Positions 1-7,409 of a DNA stretch of 15,765 nucleotides are shown piece by piece. Source of the DNA: an uncultured PS1 clade bacterium (GTDB taxonomy: Bacteria > Pseudomonadota > Gammaproteobacteria > PS1 > Pseudothioglobaceae). The notes under the pieces were generated by a model. That model made no database searches. It saw only the letters and a program-made list of their open reading frames with translations, and was not told where the DNA came from. A program made the position numbers and the translations under genes. Location: assembly GCA_937950605.1 (NCBI GenBank), contig CALFDA010000054.1:1-15765 (forward strand), read 5' to 3'. Each line of letters begins with the position of its first letter. The stretch's first letter is position 1.

Positions 1-2572
1 TCTTGTGTGCAGCATCAAGCTTGTAATATTTGAAATCAGCAATTGGCAACGCTACTTCTACGCCGATACTGTTGACATTGCCTTTAGTTGGAAAGTTGTA
101 ATCATCTAGTGTGTTGTTACTCCAGTTCACACCTAATTTAACTTCTTTTTTATCGCCACTCGTGCACTGCGATTCTTCAAGTCCTTTAACTTTAAAAGTT
201 GAGTAGTAACCATTACCTGGATATTTATTATCCTTATCAGTTACATAGTCAACAGAGTTATTGTCTTTTAGTTTTTCTAGCAAGTATTCATCTTCCGCGA
301 CAGGATTGTATCCAAGATTTTCATTTCCACGAAGGAATATCTTCTCTTTAGATGTAACATTTATAACACTGCCTGTAGCATCAATATTGTATCTAGCATT
401 ACTTTCTTCTGTTTTAATAAAAACGTATTCTTCATCTATTTTAAACAAAGAGTATTCACCATTCCAGACTCTAGTCGCATCATTTGTAATATCAGTACCA
501 TCAGAAGAATATATCTTTTTATCATCATCATCGCTGTATACGCGAGGCACGTAATATCCTTTTTCCTTTCCCTCAACATCTTCTACCTTAACAAAATTAT
601 ATCCGCCACTCTCAATATTGTAGTTACCATTGTATTCGTCAGTGACATCATCTTTGCTCTCAACAAGTTGATACATACCCTCTGTGTCAGGGTCGGGCTC
701 AAGATTGTATTTACCAGTACCACCACTGCTAGGGACAATATCGTAGACATTCTTGTCATTGAAAACAGCATATTCACCACCATCGTTTTCGATATAGTAT
801 TGCCCACTATTGTCCTTGTAAATCGTCTTGTGGGAACCATTAGGGTAGTCTAACTGGTATAGACCGCCTTGCTCATCGAATGTATCGACATCTCGAAATT
901 TTCCCGGTGGGAGTGAGACATAATAACCCTTGTAGCCTCTGCCACAAATAAGCTCCCTAGAAGATACTTCTAGATTTGTGCCAATACGCGTATCTTTAGT
1001 AATTGGAATGCTATAGCCGATACTGCCGCCTTTGCTATCAAGTTGATATGCTGAATGCTCAAGCTCGCTACCATCGGTTTTTTTGTTAAAAACACCATAA
1101 CTAATGCTGTGCTTGTCTTTGGTAAAGTAGGGGTCTGAAAAAAACAACCTTATATCTTTTACCGCTCTTGAATTTGTTGTTGAGATATGTAATGTGTTGC
1201 CTGTGCCGAGGAAATTTCTTTCTGATACGCTAAGATTAAGAGATGTATTAGTTTCATTAGAATGGGATACGCCAATCGAAAAAGAGCCTGTTTGTGTTTC
1301 TTTTACTGAAAAATTTATGTCAATTTTATCGTCAAAGTCTTCAACCCTAGAAATGTTCATTTTTACATCGGAAAAAAACCCAAGGCGTTTAATTTTGGTG
1401 ACAGATTCTGCCAACTCCTCGTCTGAATATAACCCCCCCTCGTAAACGCCAATCTCTCGACGCACAACTTCGTCTTTTGTTCTAGTATTGCCGGTAATAG
1501 TGATACGATTGATATAGACTTTTTTATGTGGTGATACTTTAAATTCTAAATCAACAATATGTGCATCTTTGTTTTCCGAGGTTAATATATCAACTTTAGT
1601 AAAAGCATAGCCTTGGTTAGTGTAGATAATTGTAATATCCCTAATGCTTTTAACAATTTTCTTGCGTTCAAACACATCACCTTCATTAATAGCAAGCAGT
1701 TTTGCCAAACTTTCGCTAGATTCATTTAACATATCGCCGCTAAATTCAATTTTGCCAACCGTGTACTGATTGCCTTCGTCAATTTGAATAGCAATATTGA
1801 TACTTTGCTTATCTTCAGATAAATCGCTTTTAACATCTATTATTCTAAAATCAAAATAGCCAAGGTTAAGGTAGTATGATTTTAGTGCTTCAATGCCTGC
1901 ATCAAGCACAACTTTAGAATAATAGTCTTTTTCGGTAAAGTAGTTAATGATAAAAAAGTCAGGTTCGCCAATATCAAACAAACCCAATAAATCTTGGTCT
2001 TCTTGTGTTTTATTTCCAGTGATACTCATCGATTTAATACGTGCAACTTCGCCAGCAACAATATCAAGTTCAATGCCAACTTTATTATGGCTATCGTCAA
2101 TTTCAATTTTTTCATTAACTTCAACGCTGTAGTAGCCTTTACCGATATAAGTCGCCTTGATTTGTGCGATAAGTTTATCTAGTTGTGTTTTGTTGAAAAT
2201 CTTGCCTCGTGTTAAGCCCATACTAGGTAGAACTTGTGCAATGTCTTCCTCTTCAAATACTTCTTCAGAATGTTTTAAATCAATGTATTTAATCTGTGGA
2301 TTTTCTACCACCTTAATTTTTAAAGTTTGGTTAAGTTCGCTAACTTCAATGTCTTTAAAAAATTGCGTTTTTTCAAGATTGTGAATGATTTTTTTTGATA
2401 TTTGCTCGTTATATTCATCACCTGTTTCAACAGGCAAGTAACTTAACACTGTGCCTCTGGAGACAGCATTAAGCCCCAAAATTTCAATGTTTTTAATAGG
2501 TGCTGAAACTGCAATTAATGATGTAAGCAGGCTTGTTGTTAAAATGAATTTAAAAAGTGCTCTCATAGTCAT
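1..2572 (-). CDS. bamA: BamA, outer membrane protein assembly factor (3' end outside window), with a giant loop insertion
   Basis: BamA is the Omp85-family barrel that folds and inserts beta-barrel proteins into the outer membrane. I translated 857 residues; the C-terminal part of the barrel lies beyond position 1. The start MTMRALFKF leads into a signal peptide of about 24 residues ending VSA. Five POTRA domains follow, and the fifth starts near residue 350 (VYINRITITGNT), as in E. coli. Barrel strands then match the family (ETQTGSFSIGVSHSNET, RNFLGTGNTL, FSDPYFT). After about residue 540 the reading departs from the family until about residue 805, then resumes (KLGVNWSNNTLDDYNFPTKG). The frame stays open throughout. 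A Met at 2566 is an alternative start; no clear Shine-Dalgarno supports either. The DUF971 gene lies 37 bases upstream on the same strand. The usual neighbour rseP is not upstream. Identity is secure; the insertion is the oddity. Confidence 0.95.
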   Translation of the reverse strand, partial: MTMRALFKFILTTSLLTSLIAVSAPIKNIEILGLNAVSRGTVLSYLPVETGDEYNEQISKKIIHNLEKTQFFKDIEVSELNQTLKIKVVENPQIKYIDLKHSEEVFEEEDIAQVLPSMGLTRGKIFNKTQLDKLIAQIKATYIGKGYYSVEVNEKIEIDDSHNKVGIELDIVAGEVARIKSMSITGNKTQEDQDLLGLFDIGEPDFFIINYFTEKDYYSKVVLDAGIEALKSYYLNLGYFDFRIIDVKSDLSEDKQSINIAIQIDEGNQYTVGKIEFSGDMLNESSESLAKLLAINEGDVFERKKIVKSIRDITIIYTNQGYAFTKVDILTSENKDAHIVDLEFKVSPHKKVYINRITITGNTRTKDEVVRREIGVYEGGLYSDEELAESVTKIKRLGFFSDVKMNISRVEDFDDKIDINFSVKETQTGSFSIGVSHSNETNTSLNLSVSERNFLGTGNTLHISTTNSRAVKDIRLFFSDPYFTKDKHSISYGVFNKKTDGSELEHSAYQLDSKGGSIGYSIPITKDTRIGTNLEVSSRELICGRGYKGYYVSLPPGKFRDVDTFDEQGGLYQLDYPNGSHKTIYKDNSGQYYIENDGGEYAVFNDKNVYDIVPSSGGTGKYNLEPDPDTEGMYQLVESKDDVTDEYNGNYNIESGGYNFVKVEDVEGKEKGYYVPRVYSDDDDKKIYSSDGTDITNDATRVWNGEYSLFKIDEEYVFIKTEESNARYNIDATGSVINVTSKEKIFLRGNENLGYNPVAEDEYLLEKLKDNNSVDYVTDKDNKYPGNGYYSTFKVKGLEESQCTSGDKKEVKLGVNWSNNTLDDYNFPTKGNVNSIGVEVALPIADFKYYKLDAAHK
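164..946 (-). repeat. Cysteine-bracketed, tyrosine-rich repeat insertion in a BamA barrel loop
   Basis: This coding segment spans BamA residues C543 to C803, counted from the Met at 2572. It contains about 13 degenerate units of the form Gly-x-Tyr-x-hydrophobic: GYYV (549), GLYQL (570), GQYYI (590), GEYAV (599), NVYDI (608), GKYNL (620), GMYQL (632), GNYNI (649), GGYNF (656), KGYYV (671), GEYSL (705), EEYVF (714) and ARYNI (726). Spacing runs from about 7 to 34 residues. The linkers are rich in Asp, Glu, Asn, Ser and Gly. From recalled alignment to E. coli BamA, the position matches the extracellular loop between barrel strands 5 and 6 (L3), which is only a few tens of residues there. The repeats resemble short beta-hairpin units. 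The two flanking cysteines could form a disulfide closing the domain; that is inference. Confidence 0.8.
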
Positions 2573-2592
2573 TTAAAGTTGAATAAAAATAT

Positions 2593-2618
2593 CAACACTA
2601 AGATATATTTTAGTGTTG
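2593..2618 (-). terminator. Hairpin between the DUF971 gene and bamA, possible weak terminator or attenuator
   Basis: A perfect 9-bp inverted repeat (CAACACTAA / TTAGTGTTG, 8-base loop) overlaps the last codons and stop of the DUF971 gene. On the minus strand it is followed by ATATTTTTATT. The stem has only three G-C pairs, so it may be a weak terminator, or a partial one regulating read-through into bamA 20 bases later. Confidence 0.45.
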
Positions 2619-2963
2619 TGTGCGGACATGTCCTGTTGCTTCTAGTTTTGCAAGATATTTGGACCATAACTGTGCTTGTTGTGTTGCTAATTTATGCAGG
2701 TAATCCCAAGAGTATATACCACTATCATGCTCATCACTAAAAAATAAAACAACCGCATAATTTCCTGTTGGCTCAATGCGCCTAATTGTTACATTTTCTT
2801 TGCCAACTTGCAAAGTTTCTTGACCCAAACCATGTCCCACGACTTCCGCAGATGGTGAATAAACCCTCAGGTATTCGGCACTTAATGGGTATTGTTTGTT
2901 GTCAAAAGTTATCGTTAGAATATTTTTTGCCTTGTTTAAAGTGATGTCACTAGGTGTTTGCAT
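2610..2963 (-). CDS. DUF971 family protein (gamma-butyrobetaine hydroxylase-like N-terminal domain)
   Basis: This is a 117-residue single-domain soluble protein. The DUF971 signature runs through it: LSAEYLRVYSPSAEV near residue 28, a GHG motif, then IEPTGNYAVVLFFSDEHDSG and IYSWDYLHKL. The same domain sits at the N-terminus of gamma-butyrobetaine hydroxylases and at the C-terminus of the plant iron-sulfur carrier HCF101. The standalone bacterial form has no firmly assigned function, so none is given here. The ATG start at 2963 fits the family N-terminus. The gene is divergent from dapF, with about 76 bases between the starts that presumably hold both promoters. It lies directly upstream of bamA on the same strand, so the two could be co-transcribed if the hairpin at its 3' end permits. 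Confidence 0.88.
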   Translation of the reverse strand: MQTPSDITLNKAKNILTITFDNKQYPLSAEYLRVYSPSAEVVGHGLGQETLQVGKENVTIRRIEPTGNYAVVLFFSDEHDSGIYSWDYLHKLATQQAQLWSKYLAKLEATGHVRTQH

Positions 2964-3039
2964 AATTAAAAATGGTTACCAATTAAACATAACGCTATTT
3001 TAAATCCTTATTATGCTCAAAGTAGATAAAATACTGTCC

Positions 3040-3855
3040 ATGCTGATTAATTTTACAAAAATGCACGGCTTGGGCAATGATTTTATGATGATTGACAATG
3101 TCAATGGCTTAATAAAGCTTAGCACTAAGCAAATTGCTCAATTATCACAGCGTAATTTTGGTGTGGGCTTTGATCAACTATTAATGGTTGAATCCAGTGC
3201 CACGCTAGGCGTAGATTTTAGTTATGTCATTTATAATGCCGATGGATCAGAAGTTGCGCAATGTGGTAATGGTGCGCGTTGTTTTGCGCGTTTTGTAACA
3301 GAGAAGGGGCTAACAAACAATAATCCAATTACAGTTGAAACGTCTTCTGGCTTGATGTATTTGTTTGTCAATGAAGATAATAGCGTGCGAGTAGATATGG
3401 GTGTTGTAAATTTTGACCCTAAAAAGATACCACTGTTAGTTGATATTCAGGCTGATACTTACAAAATAGAAGGCTACGAGATGGGGGCGCTTGCAATCGG
3501 TAATCCGCACTGTGTTATGATTTTTGATGATATTAATAGCGTTGATGTTGAGTTTATCGCCCCACGCATTCAAAATAGTGCATTGTTGCCTCAACAGGCT
3601 AACATTGGTTTTATGCAAATCATCAGCAGAAACGCTATAGCTTTGCGTGTATACGAGCGAGGTGCTGGAGAAACATTGGCATGCGGTTCAGGTGCTTGTG
3701 CGGCAGTTATTCATGGCGTTAGAATGGGTTTATTAGATACCAAAGTTAAAGTTAATTTTAACTTTGGTGAGGCACTGGTTGAATACCAAAAAGATGAGCA
3801 TGTATTTTTATCAGGAGCTGCTGAGTTTGTGTTTGAAGGGCAAGTGGAAATCTAA
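3040..3855 (+). CDS. dapF: Diaminopimelate epimerase
   Basis: DapF interconverts LL- and meso-diaminopimelate in the cytoplasm, the last shared step to lysine and to the peptidoglycan cross-linking residue. The protein is 271 residues, close to E. coli DapF at 274. The start at 3040 gives MLINFTKMHGLGNDF, the canonical family opening. An in-frame ATG at 3013 would add nine residues with no family counterpart. The two catalytic cysteines of this cofactor-free racemase are present: C75 in AQCGNGARCFARF and C215 in GETLACGSGACAA. Substrate-binding stretches such as FGVGFDQ and AIGNPHCV are intact. No clear Shine-Dalgarno is visible. The gene stands alone, divergent from the DUF971 gene, and no convincing terminator follows it. 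Confidence 0.96.
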   Translation: MLINFTKMHGLGNDFMMIDNVNGLIKLSTKQIAQLSQRNFGVGFDQLLMVESSATLGVDFSYVIYNADGSEVAQCGNGARCFARFVTEKGLTNNNPITVETSSGLMYLFVNEDNSVRVDMGVVNFDPKKIPLLVDIQADTYKIEGYEMGALAIGNPHCVMIFDDINSVDVEFIAPRIQNSALLPQQANIGFMQIISRNAIALRVYERGAGETLACGSGACAAVIHGVRMGLLDTKVKVNFNFGEALVEYQKDEHVFLSGAAEFVFEGQVEI

Positions 3856-3940
3856 TCTAAAGTTATATTATCTTAAAATCAGATGAATATTGTTACACAA
3901 TAAAAAATCATCATTAAATAAAAGCACCAAAAAAATGAAC

Positions 3941-3957
3941 GGAGAGTAATAAAAATG
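3941..3957 (+). promoter_or_regulatory. Shine-Dalgarno GGAGAG with ATG of a broken small gene
   Basis: GGAGAG at 3941-3946 lies 8 bases before the ATG at 3955. It is one of the best ribosome-binding sites in the window, yet the frame it opens stops after eight codons. This suggests that a functional gene once started here. Confidence 0.5.
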
Positions 3958-4188
3958 AATAAAACAACTAAATCACAATAACACTAGAGTTAATGTTAGT
4001 TACTAGCACGGTTGTATCTGCTGTTAAAGGTATTGATTGCGATAAGATTACTGAGGCAAGCGGCAATGTTAAAAACTCTGCAAAGCGAAGTTGCTAAAAT
4101 AGATAAATTGGTGCAGTTAGTTTTCCAATTAATACAGAATGTAGAGGCTCGGGTGAGGGATATAGAGTTTAGGTTGGAAAGGAGCTAA
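3955..4188 (+). pseudogene. Frameshifted small secreted-protein gene (unrecognised)
   Basis: I do not recognise this gene. The ATG at 3955 encodes MNKTTKSQ and then a stop. A second frame resumes at once with a signal-peptide-like run, LELMLVTSTVVSAVKG, followed by IDCDKITEASGNVK, and closes at 4097. The first frame is open again from 4000 and reads LQSEVAKIDKLVQLVFQLIQ and on to RLERS, ending at 4188; this part looks amphipathic, possibly coiled coil. Joining the three pieces with two compensating shifts, near 3975-3985 and near 4066-4075, would give one protein of about 77 residues with a signal peptide and a helical body. The second shift lies at an AAAAA run. Alternatives are an intact 40-residue protein starting at ATG 4066, or sequencing errors. 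Bases 4189-4404 beyond it are AT-rich spacer in which I see no gene. Confidence 0.5.
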
Positions 4189-4404
4189 ATTAATCAAATC
4201 AAACATTTTAGCTATTCTAAAACAATACTTGTTTTTGTCTAAAAAATTTGGCAGGTAGTTGGCTATTGTTGCTTTTTGTATAAATCTCAACATTCTGCCA
4301 TATTCTCTTACTAATTATGTGGTTTTATAATTTTGCAAAGGCGATGACTAATCTTTTTATTTTGCAATAGTTTTTTGTTTGATTAAACTTTGTTGTATGT
4401 AAGT

Positions 4405-5214
4405 TTAGCAGGATATTGAAAACACCTGTTTGTCATCAAATCGAATTGCGCTAAGCATGCCAGTTAAATCAGAACCCCATACACAACCATGATCCATTGG
4501 ATAAATATGCGCTTGCTTGATATTTGACAAAGTTGACCAGTGTCCAAAAAAAATATCGGTGTTCTTCAAGGCTCTATTTTTATGTAAAAACCATGCTTTA
4601 AAACCTTTAGGTGCGGTGTTGTGATTCATTTTTCCTTTAAATTCCAAAGTTCCATCTGCTTTACAAAAGCGCAGACGCATACAAGCATTAATGGTATATC
4701 TACAAGCTTGAACCTCGCTTAATGTGTTGGTCCAAGTGTAAGGTTGGTCGCCATACATCACATCAATAAAATCACCCACTTTGGCACCCTTTAAATGCTT
4801 TTCAACAATACTAGATTGTTTTAATGCGATTTCTTTGTTCCACATCGGAGGGATACCTGCATGCACTAAAAGTGCATCTTGATGGGCAATAATTAAAGGT
4901 TGTTGTCGCAAAAAATCGATCAATTCTAACTTATCTTTGGCATTTAAAACATCTTCAAAAGTGTCTTTTCTGTTAGGTGTTTTACTGCCAAGCACGCAGG
5001 CTAATAAATGAAAATCATGGTTGCCCAAAACCATTTTTGCGTTAGCGCGTAAATCCTTGATAAAGCGTAGTGTCTCTAATGATTTATTGCCACGATTAAC
5101 AACATCTCCTAGAAAAAATAGGCGATCCTTATCACTAGAAAACTTGATTTTTTTGAGTAACTTTTGCAATGAATCGAAACATCCTTGAACATCGCCAATT
5201 AGATAATCACTCAT
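4405..5214 (-). CDS. apaH: Symmetrical bis(5'-nucleosyl)-tetraphosphatase (Ap4A hydrolase)
   Basis: ApaH splits Ap4A into two ADP and can remove dinucleotide caps from RNA; it is a soluble metallophosphatase of the PPP family. At 269 residues it is close to E. coli ApaH at 280. Metal-binding motifs appear in order: GDVQGC at 7-12, GDVVNRG at 36-42, GNHDFHLLA at 64-72, HAGIPPMW at 118-125 and GHWS at 224-227. The first motif has Gln where E. coli has His (GDVHG), a substitution I recall in other proteobacterial ApaH proteins, so it is not a sign of loss. The C-terminal part keeps MYGDQP, ACMRLRF and CVWG, which separate ApaH from other PPP phosphatases. The common partners ksgA and apaG are not adjacent. 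The ATG at 5214 opens with MSDYLIGD as expected. Confidence 0.95.
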   Translation of the reverse strand: MSDYLIGDVQGCFDSLQKLLKKIKFSSDKDRLFFLGDVVNRGNKSLETLRFIKDLRANAKMVLGNHDFHLLACVLGSKTPNRKDTFEDVLNAKDKLELIDFLRQQPLIIAHQDALLVHAGIPPMWNKEIALKQSSIVEKHLKGAKVGDFIDVMYGDQPYTWTNTLSEVQACRYTINACMRLRFCKADGTLEFKGKMNHNTAPKGFKAWFLHKNRALKNTDIFFGHWSTLSNIKQAHIYPMDHGCVWGSDLTGMLSAIRFDDKQVFSISC

Positions 5215-5530
5215 TGTGGTGTGTAATATTCACTTGACATGGGTTTTTAATTTCTATATCAAAACATTTGCCTGTATTGCTAATTGTAATATATTTTACT
5301 TACATGCTCTTGAATTGCCCGTTTTTAACGCACTTTTTAAATCCTATCGAAGAATTTTTATACAACCCCCAAAGACAATACAAATCAGTCCAAACCCGTT
5401 TTTTAGCTATATTCTTTTTGTTTTTAGGCGATTCTCAAAATACATAAAGTTTAATGGCAAGAGATAATTAAAAGAGTTATAAACAAAAAAACAGGTAAAA
5501 TCGCCCATTTTAAGAAGATTTATATTAGTT
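5215..5530 (+). other. 316-bp AT-rich spacer, no convincing gene
   Basis: The stretch lies between the divergent apaH and the small membrane protein. An 83-codon open frame at 5216-5467 has an unnatural composition (Phe, Ile and aromatic rich, no motif), and I treat it as noise. A TTGACA at 5234-5239 lies 17 bases before TATCAA at 5257-5262, and a TATAAA at 5478-5483 is about 40 bases before the next start. Either could serve the downstream gene, but neither is a strong match as a whole. Confidence 0.4.
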
Positions 5531-5839
5531 ATGATTAGAGTGATTAAGTTTTTGGTAGGCATTGTTATAGTTTTAGCAATTATTGGCGGGGCGTTCGATT
5601 TTAAATCAACAGACAAGGACTATTCTTTGATATTAGACAAAGAAGCGGCAAAGGTGAGTGTATACAATGGTGTTGTTAAAATTTATAATTTTGTTAAAGA
5701 GTTAGTTGATAACAAAGACTTGGTTGATGGTAATAGCGATAGCGCAGTTGATGATAACACTTTAAATAATACCTCAACTGATAATAACGCTTTAATTGAT
5801 AATGAGGATTCTATTGACAACAGCACCAATACCCCATAA
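5531..5839 (+). CDS. Small membrane-anchored protein with Asp/Asn-rich tail (hypothetical)
   Basis: I do not recognise a family for this 102-residue protein. Residues 1-3 carry a positive charge and are followed by one hydrophobic segment at about 4-22 (VIKFLVGIVIVLAIIGGAF), either an uncleaved signal anchor or a signal peptide. Residues 25-65 could form a short folded or helical stretch facing the periplasm (YSLILDKEAAKVSVYNGVVK). From about residue 66 the tail is low complexity, with repeated DN, SD and TDN pairs, strongly acidic and probably disordered. The ribosome-binding site is weak (AAGAAG about 12 bases upstream). The gene stands alone between apaH and fabF, facing away from apaH and towards fabF, so context gives no functional clue. 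The codon pattern and hydrophobic N-terminus support a real gene. Confidence 0.65.
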   Translation: MIRVIKFLVGIVIVLAIIGGAFDFKSTDKDYSLILDKEAAKVSVYNGVVKIYNFVKELVDNKDLVDGNSDSAVDDNTLNNTSTDNNALIDNEDSIDNSTNTP

Positions 5840-5855
5840 GAATCCATGTGATTCT
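5839..5855 (+). terminator. Weak hairpin directly after the small membrane protein stop
   Basis: AGAATC and GATTCT form a 6-bp stem with a 5-base loop, overlapping the last base of the stop codon and followed by ATTTTC. The stem is AT-rich, so it is at best a leaky terminator. Confidence 0.3.
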
Positions 5856-6045
5856 ATTTTCATAGAGTAGTTTTTGTTTAGCGGGTGTTGTTTGTGTTTT
5901 CGTTGTAAAAATTTGTTTTTATCTTTTTAGTTGCGTGCACAAAAATTATTAACTTAGATAATCGCTAAACTCTCTAAGTTATAAAAACCTCTTTTGTTAA
6001 TTGTTTTTGCTAATTGCTTTTACATTTTGAATGAGCAAAATATAC

Positions 6046-6066
6046 GCGTCCTTAGGACGCTTTTTT
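6046..6066 (+). terminator. Rho-independent terminator
   Basis: GCGTCC, a TTA loop and GGACGC are followed directly by six T residues. This is the clearest intrinsic terminator in the window. It points rightwards, so it ends transcripts from the plus-strand gene at 5531-5839, about 200 bases away, and protects the convergent fabF. The reverse orientation lacks a good U run. The intervening 5856-6045 is AT-rich, and I see no gene in it. Confidence 0.8.
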
Positions 6067-6100
6067 AATTGCAATAGTTAAAATCTTATTGCCAAAGTTT

Positions 6101-7339
6101 CTAAATTTTAGAAAATAAGATCGACCCATTCGTACCACCAAAACCAAATGAGTTAGAAATGGCGTGATTGATTTTCATCTCTCTTGCCTCATTAGCACAA
6201 TAATCTAAGTCACAATTAGGGTCTTGATTAATAATGTTGATGGTTGGTGGAGATATTTGGTCTCTAATTGCTAATACAGTAAAAATTGACTCAATTCCAC
6301 CAGCTGCACCTAATAAATGACCTGTCATTGATTTGGTAGAACTCACTACAACATTATAAGCGTGATTACCGAGTGCTAATTTAGTTGCATCGGTTTCTGC
6401 TTGATCTCCAGCAGGGGTTGAAGTGCCATGTGCATTAATATAATCGATTTTTTCAGCGTCAATACCCGCATTACGCATTGCATTTTCCATGCATGTAGCC
6501 GCGCCCTTGCCGCCTTTGGAAGGTAGTGTCATATGATAAGCATCACAGCTCATTCCATAACCAGAGACTTCAGCATATATGTTTGCACTGCGTGCTTTGG
6601 CATGTTCGTATTCTTCTAATACTACTACCCCAGCACCATCGCCAAGCACAAAACCATCACGGTCTTTATCCCAAGGACGAGAGGCGGTTGACGGATCATC
6701 ATTGCGAGTAGAAAGCGCGCGTGCCGCCGCAAACCCTCCGAGACCGCAATTAGTAGTTGACATTTCAGTGCCACCTGCAATCATTACGTCAGCATCACCA
6801 TATTCAATTAAACGTGCAGCATCGCCAATATTATGTGTGCCAGTGGCACAAGCGGTGACAATGGCAAAATTTGGACCTTTAAGTCCATATTTAATCGACA
6901 GATTGCCAGAAATCATATTAATGATGGCAGAGGGCACAAAGAAAGGAGAAATGCGTTTCGCGCCTTTTTCTCGAAAAAGATCGGCAGTTTTTTCAATAGT
7001 AGATAAACCGCCTATGCCAGCACCAATAGCAACGCCGATACGCTTTGCATTTTTTTCATTAACTTCAAGTCCACTATCTTGAATCGCTTGAATACCTGCC
7101 GCCATACCATAATGAATAAATATGTCCATTTTTTTGGCTTCTTTAGGTCTTAGATAGTCGTTAATGTCAAAATCTTTAACCGAGCCACCAAAACTAACCG
7201 ATTGACCTTCGGTTTTGATATTGTTTAGTTTATTGATGCCTGATTTCCCATTAAGAATGTTGTTCCATGCGCGAGATACGGTTGAACCAACAGGTGATAC
7301 AATGCCTAAACCAGTAATAACAACTCTTCTTTTACTCAT
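6101..7339 (-). CDS. fabF: 3-oxoacyl-[acyl-carrier-protein] synthase II
   Basis: FabF (KAS II) condenses malonyl-ACP with a growing acyl-ACP in type II fatty acid elongation, in the cytoplasm. The protein is 412 residues against 413 in E. coli. The start at 7339 gives MSKRRVVITGLGIVSPVG, matching the family; a TTG 48 bases upstream would add an unmatched leader and is rejected. The catalytic triad is present: C164 in TACATGTHN, H304 in NAHGTSTPAGD and H341 in MTGHLLGAAG, with K336 nearby. SRPWDKDRDGFVLGDGAG and the C-terminal NSFGFGGTNGS are intact. The usual partners acpP and fabG are absent: trmJ lies upstream on the same strand beyond a gap of 337 bases, so fabF is probably transcribed alone. 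It converges on the terminator at 6046. Confidence 0.97.
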   Translation of the reverse strand: MSKRRVVITGLGIVSPVGSTVSRAWNNILNGKSGINKLNNIKTEGQSVSFGGSVKDFDINDYLRPKEAKKMDIFIHYGMAAGIQAIQDSGLEVNEKNAKRIGVAIGAGIGGLSTIEKTADLFREKGAKRISPFFVPSAIINMISGNLSIKYGLKGPNFAIVTACATGTHNIGDAARLIEYGDADVMIAGGTEMSTTNCGLGGFAAARALSTRNDDPSTASRPWDKDRDGFVLGDGAGVVVLEEYEHAKARSANIYAEVSGYGMSCDAYHMTLPSKGGKGAATCMENAMRNAGIDAEKIDYINAHGTSTPAGDQAETDATKLALGNHAYNVVVSSTKSMTGHLLGAAGGIESIFTVLAIRDQISPPTINIINQDPNCDLDYCANEAREMKINHAISNSFGFGGTNGSILFSKI

Positions 7340-7380
7340 ATTAATAAACGGGCTAAAAGATAACTTTAGCAGATTTTTTT

Positions 7381-7409
7381 GTAACAAAATTTGATAAAGA
7401 TTTTGTCAA
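7381..7409 (-). promoter_or_regulatory. Candidate fabF promoter
   Basis: On the minus strand a perfect TTGACA (complement of 7404-7409) lies 17 bases before TGTTAC (complement of 7381-7386). The -35 box is ideal and the -10 box poor. It would give a leader of about 35 bases to the fabF ATG at 7339. Confidence 0.3.

Noticed and set aside
513..530. A DDDDK stretch in the BamA insertion resembling an enterokinase tag site
   Set aside because: It lies in a natural Asp-rich linker of a native gene with no vector-like context; four Asp and a Lys occur easily by chance there.
583..840. 85-codon minus-strand frame overlapping the BamA insertion
   Set aside because: It runs in another frame of the same strand as bamA, which is continuously open and supports the insertion; the Thr/Val-rich translation has no features.
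4441..5214. Gln in place of His in the first metal motif of ApaH as a sign of inactivation
   Set aside because: GDxQG variants are familiar in proteobacterial ApaH, and all other motifs are intact.
5216..5467. 83-codon plus-strand open frame next to apaH
   Set aside because: Its composition is random-like, with no motif and no ribosome-binding site; it fits AT-rich noise.
6579..7082. 167-codon plus-strand open frame inside fabF
   Set aside because: It is antisense to a full-length, motif-complete fabF and reads as a shadow of its codon pattern.
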